Assembly: GCA_019648995.1 (NCBI GenBank)
Contig: BLXT01001622.1
Coordinates: 166,465 to 220,952, forward strand
Source: Plakobranchus ocellatus
Taxonomy: Eukaryota > Mollusca > Gastropoda > Plakobranchidae
Reading direction: 5' to 3'
Length of the DNA: 54,488 nt
This document shows positions 33,701 to 46,300 of this stretch, piece by piece (position 1 is the first letter of the stretch; each line of letters begins with the position of its first letter). Both the position numbers and the translations under genes were made by a program. The notes beneath the pieces were generated by a model, which saw nothing but the letters and a program-made list of their open reading frames with translations, searched no databases and was not told the DNA's origin.

Positions 33701-36700
33701 ATACCCATATTGAAAGGATTTGAGGTAATTTTATATTAATTTTTGGTAATCAAAAGATAATTTTGTCAATAATATGTTGAAATAATCAACCAGAACAGTC
33801 CAAATTTTGTCCGATGAAAGTCACATGTCTTACCTACAAAATACGAAAAAATTTAAAGCTCTAGCTCTTATGGCGTGCCTGCACAAGGCCATTAAAAAAG
33901 GTCACCTAGAAATGATGTTAATCATCGACTGATGCCACAAGAAGCCTAATATGATGTAATCATCCATGGCAAGTGGTAGTAGAATGTGTAGACATGTGCT
34001 AAAAATAGAACTACACTCGCTGTTTGTTGCCATTCTTGAATCTAATTCTGGACCGTAAATCTCAATCTAAATGTAAAAATCTCCACATGTTTTTATTCCA
34101 AACCAGTCATATCTTCAAAATTTATCAACATCTGAAGCTGAAAGGCCCACAGAACTAAGTGCAGTTTAGAGATCTAGATCTAGATCAAGAATCTTATCTA
34201 GGTCAACTGTGTTACTTTCAACGTTTAGAATGAAACAATTTGGCCTAGTATCACATGCTAGCTGTTCTTCCATAATAGTTTGTTTTGGCAATTTTTAAAA
34301 GTTTATAATTTGTAAAATGAATAAACTTGCATTAGCACATATTATGTCTTTATAATTTAGCCACCACTGGTCTATTTTGCCGATCTTATTTTTCTGGCTT
34401 TTTTTTGGCCCTTTTTTGGTTCCTTTTCACTGTTCACTAGAGATAGGGGAAAGTTACGAAGAGAGGTCGATTTAATGCTAAATTTCTATAATAATTTGTC
34501 ATTTTGCGTACAAGACAATACTTTTTACACAAAATTATAAATTTCATGTAAGGTTTCATGTTATTCAAATTAATTTACATTGATCATGTGTTGTAGGATT
34601 TTTCAAAAATGACAGCAAACCCCAAAAATATAGATACTGTTAAAAAATGGTAAATTTATCTTTAGAGACCACTTTATAAATCAATATCCACAAAACTGTA
34701 ACTGTCAGTGTCTCGGAAAAAACTGAGCATTATCTTTGTTGAGTTTGCTGCAAATATGGTAAATTTCTTTGTTGTCACGCATATAATTTATAAAAAATGC
34801 TCCTTAAAAATTGGTCTCAGGCGCAGGTCATAATGGGGCATATTTTACGCACAAAATTAAATATTTAAAAAATTCATAACTTTTTTTGTTTTTTAAGCTA
34901 CAGCTATGTATAATACACCAAATTAAATGGTTTTTCAAGCTGAAAAAGCTCAGGGTAAAAATAATTAGCCCATGTCAATATGAAAATTTGGTTTGGGGTA
35001 CCTAAAAGAAGGAGTTTCAGGGGCAAAGTTGTCGATCCAATTAAATTAGTGAATAAATTGCTAGATTCATACTCTGAGAGAAAAATGCTTACATGGCGTA
35101 GTGATGGCATACCAGAAAAAGAAATATGTGTCAAAATAGGTGGGGATCCTGGAAGGAATTAATGAAATTTACACTTCAAATAAGAAACACACACTAGCCC
35201 AATTCTCAGCACAGCACAGCACAGTGTGATAGCTTTAGCACATATGAGGGATTTCCATTAAAACATTGTAAGATTTTTAGAGGGTGGTTTGTGGATAAGC
35301 TTTCCAACCTTCAAGATCATATTTAGAGGGAGGAAAATATTCAAGTTTTTCTTAACAGGGATTATGATCTCTTGTGCAAGGTGTATGGCCTGTCGACCAC
35401 AGGTACATACACGTGCCTGCGGTGCTTGATGCACAGACAAGCTATGAGTACATCTCCACATAAAACTCAGCAGAGGATATTAGAAACATGCTGTTGATGT
35501 GCTTATAGGAGAGGCAATAGAAAGATGCAGTAAAATACAATAACTGTCTGAGCACACCACTATTGTAAATACAGCTAGACAAGGTGGTTCCTCCTTACTT
35601 ACATATACTGTTAAGCATAGTTTTAAAACACCACAAACATCTGGAGGATGCCGCCCATGCCATCAATAAGATAATCACACAGCAGTTAGACGTTCACCTT
35701 ACAGAGTTAGGCAAGACTGTTAAACAATACAGGGCTAAGTGTTGGCAAGCTAAGAACTACAACAGAGACTAGAGTATGACCAAGTGTGTTTAGTTTTTAG
35801 TGAAAGGGCCTAGGATTTTGAAATGTGAAAAAAAAAAACAAGTAGAAAATGCAGAACACAAGACACAGAGCTGACACCTAGATCAGGACCAGTGTTAGAC
35901 ACCATTCTCACAAAGTACAGAATTACACCTCAAGCATACCACAGAGGGTCATTTATAGGTAACCACTGTCACAAATGCACCATGCCAGATGTTTACCAAG
36001 CTCTCACACAAACAATTGTTCACAGACTCAAGCATGCACAGACAACCCAATGGTTACAGACAAGGCCTTTAGAGTTAATTTTCAGTTTGATGACAGAAAT
36101 GAAACATTCAGTCAAGAACACAAAGCGATTTTGCATACAGACCCTATACAAGAACAGCTAGTCCCCACAATTCAGACACTCATGAATAATTACATGACCA
36201 CTTACAGAAGAATGTACTCTGGCAAAATTACCTAAACAACACATACTAGAAAGTCATTGCATTCCACATGTTTGAGACTACAAAGTTGGACTGGGCTTGC
36301 TTGGGGAGCAAAGGAAGGAAACCGCCCATCAAACTATATTGTATTTTGAAAATTTTAGAGCAAGTGGTATTGTAAATAAAGAACAAAAACTTTGCCATAT
36401 TTTGTCTAGTCATTAATTCTTAAACATATTGTCTCTGTTATGTTCAAAGAGTGAAAAGATTTAGAGGATTGCTATTTATTATCAACATAATATTTATTTC
36501 TCATGATTTTCTTCTTATGCTGTAAATATGTAATAATTCTAACTGTGATTCATATCAATTTAAACTCATCCCTATTAAAAAAAAACAAAAAAAAAAAAAC
36601 AGTGCTATTTATCCATAAGTTACATTCATCTTTGCTATCGCATCCCAAAATAATAAATTTCGGTTGATGGATTTGATCTTGGATTACTAGCAAATTTCTG

Positions 36701-39700
36701 CTATGCAGGATGTAATTTTTAGTGAGTTTATGCACATTACTTTTAGCTTTCATATGTGCCTTTTCTTTTTCAAATCGTCATGGCAGTTTTTTGTCTTTGG
36801 TCATTTAAATTATAGTAAGTAATTAAATTTTATGTCTGAAAAGTGTAACATTAAAATGCATGTAACTAATGTGATTCAACAGCTATCAGTTATTTGGATA
36901 TATCCCTAATTTTTAAATAAAATTAAATCTCCATAGGATGCGTATATTTTTATTTTGAGATTTACCTCTATTACCATATCATATATGCTCATTTTAATTT
37001 TGAAATGTGCTGCTATCACCAGGGCGTTGGTGCCTAATGACTTTGAGAGGCGACGTGCCTTGGTTGGTGCTATCAGTGAGATGTTGTGGCAGGCTGGCGA
37101 GGGCAATCGTTGTTGTGTCTGTCTCAAAGAGGAAGAAGTCTGTTTTGGCCCAAACTACCGTTACAGGCCAGACTCAGTCACAGAAAAGGTGAGGCTCACA
37201 TGCATAAGGCAATGACAAATTTGGATTAAGGCTTTTAATATCATATACATGTGTAAACACAATTTTGTTCCCATGAATTGGAATAGTGTTGGAAAAAATA
37301 TAGTTGAGGTTACTTTCAATTGAGGTGCTTGCAAGCACACATATTTCAGTTACAAGTAATTTGTATTCATTTGGCAAGGCAATGAAGCAGAAATTTTATT
37401 TGTGACATATTATGTTCCATGATATTAGAAGTTTTGACATCTCAGAATTGGAATGAAGCTGACTCCTACAAAATTCGAAGGCATTGCTCCGTGCATGCCA
37501 TGAGATGGAGAACCAACCTGTTTGAATAAATTAACTCTCTGACTACCACACCTTTTTTTTTTTTAAATAATTCCCTGTCTACCAGACATTTTGAGGATAT
37601 TTTCAAAAAATCACTGTGCATTTGTTTGTAAAAATATACCTATGAAATTTGTACCATACTTTTTCAAGATAACAAAGATCACATTGCAAAAAAAATTTTG
37701 AGTCTATGTCCTTTGGTTGATTTTTTAGATCTAGATATTGATTTAGATCTAGCTTTATTTGAGGTTGGGGTTTAGATCTAGACTTATCCATGGTGAGCCT
37801 AGATTTGCCCCTACCTTTTCCTGTCCCTCTACCTTTGGGGGGGACTAGACTTTTTATGCTTGGGGGCTCATAATGTGGATCTTATACATTTCACCCGATG
37901 CTATCAATATCTAAACTTTCATCATAGACTAAATCTATGAGACTCCATCTAGAAATCAGTCGTAAACTGGTAGCTGCTAGAGGTGTCGTAAAATTTCTCT
38001 CCTGCTCGTACTAATCGTCCTAAACAAACTTCGCCTATATCATTTGAAAGCTGAATGGCTAAACTAATGGATGATGTAACTTAAACTGTTGCATATTTAC
38101 ATGGGAAAATAAATCCGGAAATCGGAACTCGAAAGAGTTGTGGGATTGGTATTTTGCTGTCCACAAAATTTTCCCGCAAACATTGCGGGTAAAGCAGCCA
38201 GTGAGTTAAATATGGTTTAAAATTTGTAAAATGTTTTTTTTACTTTTTGTGAAATCTATAGAATTTTGCATGCAATGAAATCACCTGTATTATATGACCA
38301 TTATTTCACAAATGAAAAAACTACTCTTAGTTATCGCTACAATAGGATATATTCAAATATTCTTGTTCCAGTATATTGACCTTTTTTTTTTTTAAATAAC
38401 CACTTTCACCTTCAAAGCAAATCAGTCGACCGTTGAATTTTGGACATTTTGAGTTCTGAGCAGAATCATTTAACTTGAAATGTCCACTTTCATATATAAA
38501 AAATAAAATAAAAATCAAGAAACTTTATGTTTCTATCTGGATTCCTTAAAAAGAATGCAAGTTTGATGATTATATGAATAATTTTTTGAATGAATAAAAT
38601 TTTTTTAAATGCTCAAGTGCAAAAGTAACAAGAGTGACTTGAGGCTTATTTGTTCTAGTTTTATAGCGCTACCACAAAATGAGACACTTTGCTGCCCAAA
38701 ATTGCAACCATAAAAATGTATTGTTATGCATCTAGGACACATACGTTTTTAATGATATCAAACACTGCCACACTCCTCCACACAGTATGATGAGAAAATT
38801 CAGGTATGAAATGTTCAAATCTATAGTGCCTGTGACTATTATTGTTATACTTAATCTTTCTGCAAAAAGCCTGATGTTGTGGTGACTTTTCACATGATAT
38901 TCTTCCCTTGAAATCAACTTTCAATCATTACTTCAGAGCAACTAAAGACTTAATAATGAGATATATTAATACAAATGCTGTTTAGCCATCTTTCTCACTG
39001 GCATTGAGCTTTACTTGAGTACAAATTGATTTTTTTTTTTTTAATGCATTTTATTGAAGGACAGTATTTTATGCGGTTGATTTAACTTCAAACTCCTTGC
39101 TATGAACTTTCCAAAAATAAAAAGTGGACAGGGCTATATCGATTTTGTGCTAAGATATTCACATGCACATATACTTAAATAACATTTTAAACAAAGAAAA
39201 CTTTAGAGATCATTAGCTCTAGGCCTAACTATCACACAGCATTAACTTTCTGTGGACCAGAAATAATCATTCTTGCAAAAATAATAGTAATGGACTACAG
39301 CCGAAATTACTAGCAAATTAAAAAAAAAAAGGAGGAAACCACTTGAAACAGTTTTAATATCTGCCACTGCCATTTAGTGCATACAGCTTGATATTTTTAT
39401 TGTAAGATTGACTTCATGAGATAAAAGACAGGCTTGGGATTTTCAGTAAATTTTAATGTAAGTGGCAACTCCAGTCTTCAGGGATAGATCTGGTTGAAGA
39501 GGTAGGCTTTGAGATGGCAAATGTGGTCCCTTTGGTATCTTATGCATGCTGATTTTACAAGGGCTCCCTAACGTATTTATTTATTTTATTTATCTATTTA
39601 TTTCTTTTTTTTTTTTTCAATTTATTTTAGGATGTTTCAAGAATTTGAGCAAGCTTTCAACATTTTTTTTCCATGTATGTGAGTTCATGTCTACAATTGC

Positions 39701-42700
39701 TTTCAACCAGTGTAGTATTGCATGGAAAGGCAATCACTTTTACAGTCACCTTATTTTTTCTTAGCTTCACCTTTATGAGTTCAAGAAGTATGAAGATTTG
39801 CAGCAGTTTGTGAAAAGAAATTTGGAGCAGGTAATTGACTACTCTTTTATATATATTTTTCTATGATTTTAGTTAGTGTATGAAAACTTTTTCAGGTTAG
39901 TTTTGGAAATTGGCTTTTATGATAGAGTGCAGCTTCTTAAAATTTTTAAACTTTTGACTCAAAAATTTTTATGCCCAAAAGAGTGTTTGCATTTTTTTTT
40001 AACCTAAAATGTAAAATAATTTTCTGGATACATCTCAATTTCTTTTCAATTTTTCTTGCATTTAATTTTATTTTGTTGCACCTCGTCTGATTGGAATATA
40101 CCATTAATCTGCAATGGAAGTGATACATTTCTCAACAATTCTCTATATATTTCTCTGAAAGACATTCTTGAAAGTGATCACTTGATCTTGTTCACTGAGT
40201 TCATTTCCTATTAAACTGGTTTTTTTTTTGTGTGTTTTTTTAATGACAAAGTTATGTTAAATTTTTGCTTTGGTAGTGTAAAATTTTCAATTTTTTTTTA
40301 ATGAGGAAAGAGTGTAACCATGTAACACTGTTTTTGGCTTTTCACTGCCAGGAAATGTGCAATATTCGTATAGTCCATCTGACCTAAATTCTTTAGTCTC
40401 AATGTTTTTATGTAGCTCTTGCAAATCGTTTAAATCAGTCATAATAGAATTTGTAAATTGTATGATAAAGATTCTGGAAAACAATCAAAGCTTTTAAATG
40501 AAAAGATTTCTACAAAATAAGAATACTTACAGTAAAATAATTGGAAGTCTTGTATATTTGTTATAGATGTGTGCAAGTTCGTCTGCTGTGGCAGAATTTC
40601 TGATTAGTCACTGCAAACCAATTGAATTGGGAGCAAAGCCAACATTGTGAAATTTGGCTTCGGGTTTGCTTGTGAATGAAGAATGAGAAACACTTGATAG
40701 AAGTTTATTTTAATATAAAAAAGCAGACCTGCTATCTTTCTGTTTTGCCCATGAAAAAATTTTGGTAAATGACCATAAGTTATGCTACGTGGGTGGCTTT
40801 CGTTAAAATCTGGTTGACATAATGGTCTCAGTGAGTGGGTCAAAGAGATATCCTCTCTCATTTTATTTTTTTTTAGATCCATCTGATATCAGCAACACTT
40901 GTATGCTATTAAACTGTCTTATTGGTATTAAACATTATCTTTAATATATTCATTATCAATATGATCTAATAATCTCTCTGTGTTTCATAATTACATCCAA
41001 CCCATTGTGCCAGGGAACAGAGAAGCCCCTCTTTTAGCGATATAATTATGTCACATGGCATCATAAGCTTGTGGTTAAGAACCCAACTTTATGCTATAAT
41101 GCTTATGATCAGCTCATAGGTATGTGCATGTAGGGCTCATTTGCAAACAACAAGTATTTGTAACTTGAAAGGAGTGACCCCACCTCGAATCTAGAGTGGG
41201 ACATTTATGCTTGCAACAATCTGATCGTAGGGATGCAAAAGCCATCTATCAGTATCTAACTTAATTTATGGTTGCCTTTCTAAGTTTGTTTGAGCCGTAC
41301 CACCGGCCTTGAACCTGAGGTACTTTGTGGTGAGCTGGCTATACACTAAAATCCAAATCTTGCCCATAAAGTACATAAAGCTGTAACGATAATATACGAT
41401 AGATTGATCCAGTAGATCTAAAACCTATGACTGTATGAGTATATACAACCTAGAATTCAGTAATATTGATATTAATTAAAACGTTTTTTCTCAAGATCTT
41501 CAACATTATGGTCATTTGCATCAAATATGGAATGAAAAAACCCAACAAAATTACGTTTTGCTCTAGTCAGTTTAAGACCTTTTTCAACATTTTTTCCTCT
41601 TCTTTAGGTGCTTTAAGTTAGCCCCATATAATCAGGTCTTCCGTTTATAAATCCCCCTTAGAACTTGGCATCCTTTTAGGCATAAATTATTTCCGTGAGT
41701 AATGTCCCTTGAAAAATTCCAAGAAAATGAGAAACATTCATTGCTGTATTATGTCAATCTGAAACATTGAAATAATAGACCCAATGTTTACAATTACAAA
41801 GTTGTTATCATTTAATTAACATGAGGTATACGCTAACTATTGTAGATGAGATATAGGCCTGGGCTTTAACCTTTTCAGTATGCACCAGCCAGATTATTAC
41901 AAGTCTTTATAGACGCAATGGGTGGACATCTCTATTCCCTGTGGACGTTTTTTTAAAAAATTTGTATAAAATCATCATATAAGAATGCAAAACACTGAGG
42001 TAACCACAGCAAAGACCAGCGTCCTAAAGGGGTGTAAAACCCTTGTAAGCAAATCGGTTACCTGCGTCCCAAAAGGTTGCATTTTGTTCGTAACCGGAAA
42101 GGGGGTCAGCGTCCTGAAAAGATTAACTAAGCATTGGGCTTGGGCTTTGATATGCGGTCATATTTTCATTCAAAATGAAATTTACTTTCAAATGTGTGGA
42201 TTAATAGTAAGAAAAACGTTTCAAACTTCCAGTTTTATTAAATCTAGGTAAATAGGTTACCTGACGTTTGCATAACTGTGTAATCCAGACTTTGTTCAGG
42301 CCCAAATGTATGTACAGGATTAGGGTGAACTGAGCTTGGATCTATATTCTAATTAGAATTTTCACAGTCTGTAAGTTTTTTTTTTATTTTAGTCTGGGAT
42401 TTATTTTTGTCTCTTGTGGTCAAGTTGATGAGAAGGTTTGTTATACTTTGTCAGGATAGACATAGCCTTTGGTACTCTAGACCTTGTTATCCCAATTCAT
42501 ATTTCACTTATTAGATCTAATCTCGAGCCTTTTATAAACTGTAGATTAAGAAGAGATTTACTTTTTAAAATAGATTTCATTGAATTTAGAAACACTGGAC
42601 AAGACCTAAGAGTCACTTCTAAATACCCATAGTTTACATTGTTTTTGGATCATATTAAAAAATCAGGCCAAAGCAAAATTTTGAGCACTTATTGCCGGCC

Positions 42701-43263
42701 AATTCAACTTTGCCTGCTTGCACCCATGGTTACATTCTTGTTGGCAGTTTTGGTAACGAAGCTAAGCTTTGAACTTATAGAATTATTCTCAATTCTCATA
42801 TCATGAAAAACATGAAGTAAAAAAGCGAATTCAAGGAAATTGTGAGAAGAAACACGAATGTTGCGAGCTACACTAACATTAAATGTTTTTGTTTTATCTT
42901 TTTTTCAAATATTTAGGTGTGTGTGCTCACAAATACCCTCATGATAAAATATTGATAATTTGAAATTTCTCAGAATCAAGTAACTTTTCCTTTGAATCTC
43001 TCTTAATCAAAGTCTCATAAATAATTAATGTCTTAGCTTCTTGTTACAAAACAAAACAAAATCAACAGCAAAAAAATGTGCTTGTTTGTATATGACAACT
43101 AGAGAGATTGTTTTCTTTAAAACATTCTTAAAAAGTGCTCTAAAACATAACACAGAACAAGTTGAGAGAAAGAGAGAGAGAGAGANNNNNNNNNNNNNNN
43201 NNNNNNNNNNNNGAGAGAGAGAAAGGGAGAGAGAGAGAGAGAGAGGGAGGGAGGGAGGGAGAA

Positions 43264-43301
<38 letters not shown>

Positions 43302-46300
43302 TGTGGGTGTGTATCATAAAATAATGAATATGAGCAAGGCAGAGGTTGTCAGAAAGGGTAATTTTTCAAGTACATTTGAAAATATGCAGGACCAAGGACT
43401 ACTATAAGAAAGGACATGCTTGACCTTGGCTAGCAAAGGCCATTCTTTTCTTTACTGTGCTCCTTAATTTCATTAAAATACACCTTTTATGGAACAGAAC
43501 TGGTTCCAAAGTATAAAAATGCAACTACTACAAGTTGAAAATTTAGAATGCCAGTAGTTTTCCAACCTAGCATTGGAACCTTTAAATAAAATACATAATA
43601 AAGGCCATACTGACATTATTGTTAAGCAATAATAGGCATATCTATTGCAACTCCTTCAAATATGGTTTTTGATATAAGTGAAATTGTTTTGTGAACAACA
43701 TAATATAAAAAACATTTTCACCACATTTTTTCAACCTCGTACCCACTGAGCAGCCTGTTTAAAGTGAAATCATAACAAAAGGGATTAACTGCTATGTGAA
43801 TCGGAGCTTTTGTTAGTCTTTCAACTCAGTAATCCATCCTACTGAGATTCAGTGGTTAAGTGTGACTTTTAACATACAAATTTACATAGCAGAAGAATGG
43901 TAAAGTGTTCCTAACCACAACTAAATCAAATTAAGATGTTCATCGAATTTAAAATGATCAATTACAAGAATAGTGCGATGGGAAAGGAGAGGGGATGGGA
44001 GTGAATGATTAAGAAAAGTTACTGCAGAGAAGAAATCATGAACATCTAAATAGTCAAAATGAAAAGTAAACATCTAAATAGTCAAAATGAAAAGTAAGAG
44101 CATAAATAAAAAATACCTCTAATGATTAGACAATGGTGAGAAATTGTATGTATGTGTACCACAGAGTGTGTAGGAAATGGATGGGAGAGAGAGACAAAGA
44201 GAGCAAAGATAGATAGATAGACAGACAGCCAGACATATAGATAGATAGCAAAATACGGATAACTTTTCGTGTCCTTTTTGACTGTCATAACCAGTTTTAC
44301 ATATAAACCGAGCATTTTCTCTCCATGATAATGAAAGTTGATAATCAACATCAAATGTCAAAACTTGGATCTAATCAAACTGGATGAAGAAACTGTTTAT
44401 TTAAAGCAAACACAAAACAATCGTTGATAACTTGGAGTGTAGAGATTTAGATCAAGGTTTTTTTTTGGGTGTGGTGGTGATGTGGATGATGATAAGGATG
44501 ATGATGATGATGATGATGATGGCATGGTGACTAAAAGTGAGCAAATTTGGGAACTTAAGTTTTTGCATTGATCTGCTCAGTCCTAATGAACATGAACCCC
44601 AGAGGTCCAGGGAAGGGGTGATAAGGCTGTCAGGAGGGTAATTAATAACCCTTCAGGTAGGGAAACTAAGGAAAGATAACTGTGTTGGGGATTAAAATGT
44701 TTGGTGCAATATGTTGCTTCTTCGTTTTTACTGTAAAATTTTTAATACAAACAAATAAAATAAAGTGACTTGTTCACCAGGTTTTAAAGTTATTTTTTTT
44801 TTTTTTTTTATATTAACTTGGGTTTTAAATTGAAACTTTATATCAGGTTGTTTAGGACAGTGTAAAAGAGGTGAAAAATCGCACATAGGTATTTTTTTAA
44901 TGCAATATGTGAACTTATCCCACCGCATGATATTTCTTTTTCTTAAATACATCTTTTCAGAAGATCATGATGTACATTTTGGTGCAAAAATTGGCTTCGA
45001 GTAAAACTTTAAATAAAATTATTGCATGTCAGAAGTAAAATTTTGTAAAATATTACCTTAACCCTAAGCTTTAGAGCAATGAAAAAATAATTTGTATAGA
45101 ATTTATTTTATGGTTTAGATTAACTCTTTGTGTCCGGATTTTTTTTCCACATCTGGACGGAGTCTCCCTCTGCCCCTTTTCGGAGTTATTGAGTTAAGAG
45201 ATTTCTTTTTGCAAGGTTGAAAATAATTTTGGAAACTTATAACTGGTTATCAATTTTAAAAAATAGCCTTAATGAGTAATTTTTACTATTTAGAGCATGT
45301 GCGATGTCATGCATGGCTCATTATTCTTACTCATTTTTTTTTTCCACATACCTACAGTTTTCAAATGTTTCTATTCACTCTTGATTTTTGTTCTTTTGAA
45401 AATGGTGAAGGCATGTGAAAAATTCATATGAGGATTATGAAGTTAGACCTAGGTGTATAAACTTTTCATTGTCAGTGGCTGATGAAACTGCAGAGGAGTG
45501 AGAGAGAGAGAGAGAGACGTAAATTTCAATAACTAAATAAAAAAAAAATAATAAATGTGCTCAACATTTAATTCACAAAACATTTTGTAGATTATCATCA
45601 TCAATGAGATAAAAAGTGTGAAACCTTTATAAAAAAAGTATATAACTAAAGTGTGAAACATCTTCAAGCAAAACCATTGTAAGAGAAAGCTTATCATCTT
45701 AATCTTATATTCAGACAAACACGATCTTCCTACCACTGGGGTAATTTGCTACCACTATTCGAATTGAGATCACACTACACTAGTCTGTTAGAGCCGTCCT
45801 GTTATCTGACCACTGACAGCTTTACTGATAACTGCTCACCACTTTACACACTCACTGACTGTGATCAACGCTTTACTCTTGAGTGATTTTGGTACCATCC
45901 TTTTTTGCTTTCTTTTCTCTTTGATATCATAACATTGCTTGAACTTTTCACGGTGGGATAAGCAAAAAAAGTATTGGTTTTTGGAAGGTACAAGTTTTGA
46001 TTGAAAAGCAGTTTTTTTCATCTTACTTAGACGGTGTTAGGAAAGAAAACTTACAATTGAAAACAGCAAAAAAAAGTATATGTATCAATGGAATCATTTA
46101 CTAATTATGAAGACTCTCTAAACTATCATAAAATGAAATGACGTTTTAAATATACTTTTTATGAATTTTAAAAGTGACAGTAAATGTAAAAAGAAAACGG
46201 TGAAAATTCTACTCAACAAGGTAGCAGCTCCGGTAAATTCCTAACCAAGAGGGCAAGTTTTGACCCCACAGTGACCTGACTAACCGTTGTTAATGAGCTT

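Larger units (their letters stand above)
31041..37022 (+). other. Intron 5 of MINDY-4B-like gene
   Basis: 6 kb. The first 1.5 kb has no clear feature except a short frame at 32120-32255 (RLAEVWWVCQAHKSLSSLAR). That frame may belong to the large element starting near 32.6 kb. The element fills 32.6-36.4 kb, including a 1 kb segment repeated in inverted orientation at 49.7-50.8 kb. Confidence 0.6.

Noticed and set aside
42438..42632. 64-codon plus frame in intron 7
   Set aside because: No homology, no splice borders in phase with exons 7 and 8, which already join without it.
43041..43407. Arg/Glu-rich frames around 43.1-43.4 kb
   Set aside because: They run through (GA)n and N bases; not real coding.
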